This document shows, one piece after another, positions 4,920-5,370 of a stretch of DNA of 5,370 nucleotides. The first letter of the stretch is position 1. Each line of letters starts with the position of its first letter. The notes under the pieces are model-generated. The model did not search any database and was not told the DNA's origin. It saw only the letters and a list, made by a program, of their open reading frames with translations. Source of the stretch: an uncultured Lachnospiraceae bacterium (GTDB lineage Bacteria > Bacillota > Clostridia > Lachnospirales > Lachnospiraceae); contig CACYBJ010000310.1 of NCBI GenBank assembly GCA_902772565.1, positions 1-5,370 of the forward strand, given 5' to 3'. Made by a program: the position numbers and the translations under genes.

Positions 4920-5288
4920 ATGACAACTCAGGAATTTATCGATGCTATCAAGAGCATGACAGTAGTAGAATTAAATGAATTAGTTAAGGCTTGCGAAGAG
5001 GAATTCGGCGTAAGCGCAGCAGCAGGCGTTGTAGTTGCAGCAGCAGGTGCAGGCGCAGGTGCAGCAGCAGAAGAGAAGACAGAGTTCGATGTTGAACTTA
5101 CAGAAGTAGGCGCAGAGAAGATCAAGGTTATCAAGGTTGTTCGTGAGCTTACAGGTCTTGGACTTAAGGAAGCTAAGGAACTCGTTGAGGGTGCTCCAAA
5201 GGTTGTTAAGGAGCAGGCTTCTAAGGAAGAGGCAGAGGACATCAAGAAGAAACTTGAAGAAGTTGGCGCTAAGATCACTCTTAAGTAA
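4920..5288 (+). CDS. rplL: Large-subunit ribosomal protein L7/L12 (bL12)
   Basis: A 122-residue acidic protein with the standard three parts. The N-terminal dimerisation domain (about 1-32) binds L10. A flexible Ala/Gly hinge (33-50) is encoded by dense GCA/GGC/GGT codons (5016-5069). The C-terminal domain (about 53-122) includes VRELTGLGLKEAKELVEGAP (74-93), the surface that recruits and activates translation GTPases. It is present in several copies per ribosome. An in-frame ATG at 4905 overlaps the Shine-Dalgarno GGAGG (4907-4911), so the start is ATG 4920, 8 bases downstream. A 60-base gap separates it from rplJ with no terminator. The strong ribosome site fits the higher L12 demand. Confidence 0.98.
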   Translation: MTTQEFIDAIKSMTVVELNELVKACEEEFGVSAAAGVVVAAAGAGAGAAAEEKTEFDVELTEVGAEKIKVIKVVRELTGLGLKEAKELVEGAPKVVKEQASKEEAEDIKKKLEEVGAKITLK

Positions 5289-5319
5289 TTCTTGCAGTTC
5301 TTTTGCAATACTGAATTTC

Positions 5320-5350
5320 AATCCCGCAGCGTTTGCTGCGGGATTATTTT
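5320..5350 (+). terminator. Intrinsic terminator after rplL
   Basis: A perfect 11-bp stem, AATCCCGCAGC (5320-5330) with GCTGCGGGATT (5335-5345), has loop GTTT and is followed by ATTTT (5346-5350). It begins 31 bases after the rplL stop and ends the ribosomal-protein unit. In many bacteria rpoB follows by partial read-through; here the hairpin and a new TTGACA suggest a fresh promoter. Confidence 0.93.
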
Positions 5351-5354
5351 GACA
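5349..5354 (+). promoter_or_regulatory. Possible -35 element of a promoter running off the window
   Basis: TTGACA (5349-5354), a perfect -35 hexamer, begins in the T tract of the rplL terminator. A -10 at the usual spacing would start at about 5371-5373, just outside the window, so it cannot be confirmed here. By common synteny the next gene would be rpoB. Confidence 0.4.
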
Positions 5355-5370
5355 AGAGAACTCTTTCGGT

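Noticed and set aside
5016..5069. GCA-rich repeat-like tract
   Set aside because: This is the Ala/Gly hinge of L7/L12, normal for the family, not an independent repeat element.
4928..5321. Two overlapping - strand open frames opposite rplL
   Set aside because: Both are low-complexity (Ser/Ala/Thr or Leu/Cys-rich) complements of the rplL hinge and helix codons.

Overview
This window looks like a chromosomal housekeeping region of a Gram-positive, low-to-moderate GC Clostridia member, most likely a Lachnospiraceae relative. That placement rests on the gene order rpmG-secE-nusG-rplK-rplA-rplJ-rplL, strong purine-rich Shine-Dalgarno sites, a short single-helix SecE, a CarD-like protein of the firmicute type, and an L10-type attenuator leader. 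It is an inference from layout and protein style, not a species identification. All supported genes are on the + strand, and no gene-free stretch exceeds 300 bases.

Layout. Bases 1-122 hold the 3' end of an unrecognised gene, closed by a strong intrinsic terminator (142-183). After a 233-base gap with a candidate extended -10 promoter comes a two-gene unit: a CarD-family transcription factor (356-859) and a DUF2238/YjdF-like six-helix membrane protein (884-1777), ending in a modest hairpin (1812-1844). A TTGACA promoter (1873-1900) then drives rpmG (a 49-codon gene with a GTG start), secE and nusG. The gaps before rplK and rplA each contain a compact structure resembling the L1 binding site of 23S rRNA. 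A near-consensus promoter (4177-4205) in the rplA-rplJ gap starts a leader with the L10 leader core and an attenuator terminator, followed by rplJ and rplL. An 11-bp intrinsic terminator (5320-5350) closes the unit, and its T tract runs into a TTGACA, probably the -35 of a gene beyond the window (rpoB by usual synteny).

How the genes work together. SecE is part of the protein translocation channel and NusG couples RNA polymerase to elongation and translation. L33, L11, L1, L10 and L7/L12 are large-subunit proteins; L11, L10 and L7/L12 form the factor-binding stalk base and stalk, and L1 forms the opposite stalk. The regulatory layer is the most informative part: two probable L1 feedback sites, and one L10(L12)4-responsive attenuator that sets stalk protein supply separately from L11-L1.

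I found no evidence of mobile elements, CRISPR, tRNA or rRNA genes, or a clearly undescribed system. The points most worth following are the duplicated L1-site mimics, a possible antiterminator pairing in the rplJ leader, and the CarD/DUF2238 pair with its enlarged extracytoplasmic loop.
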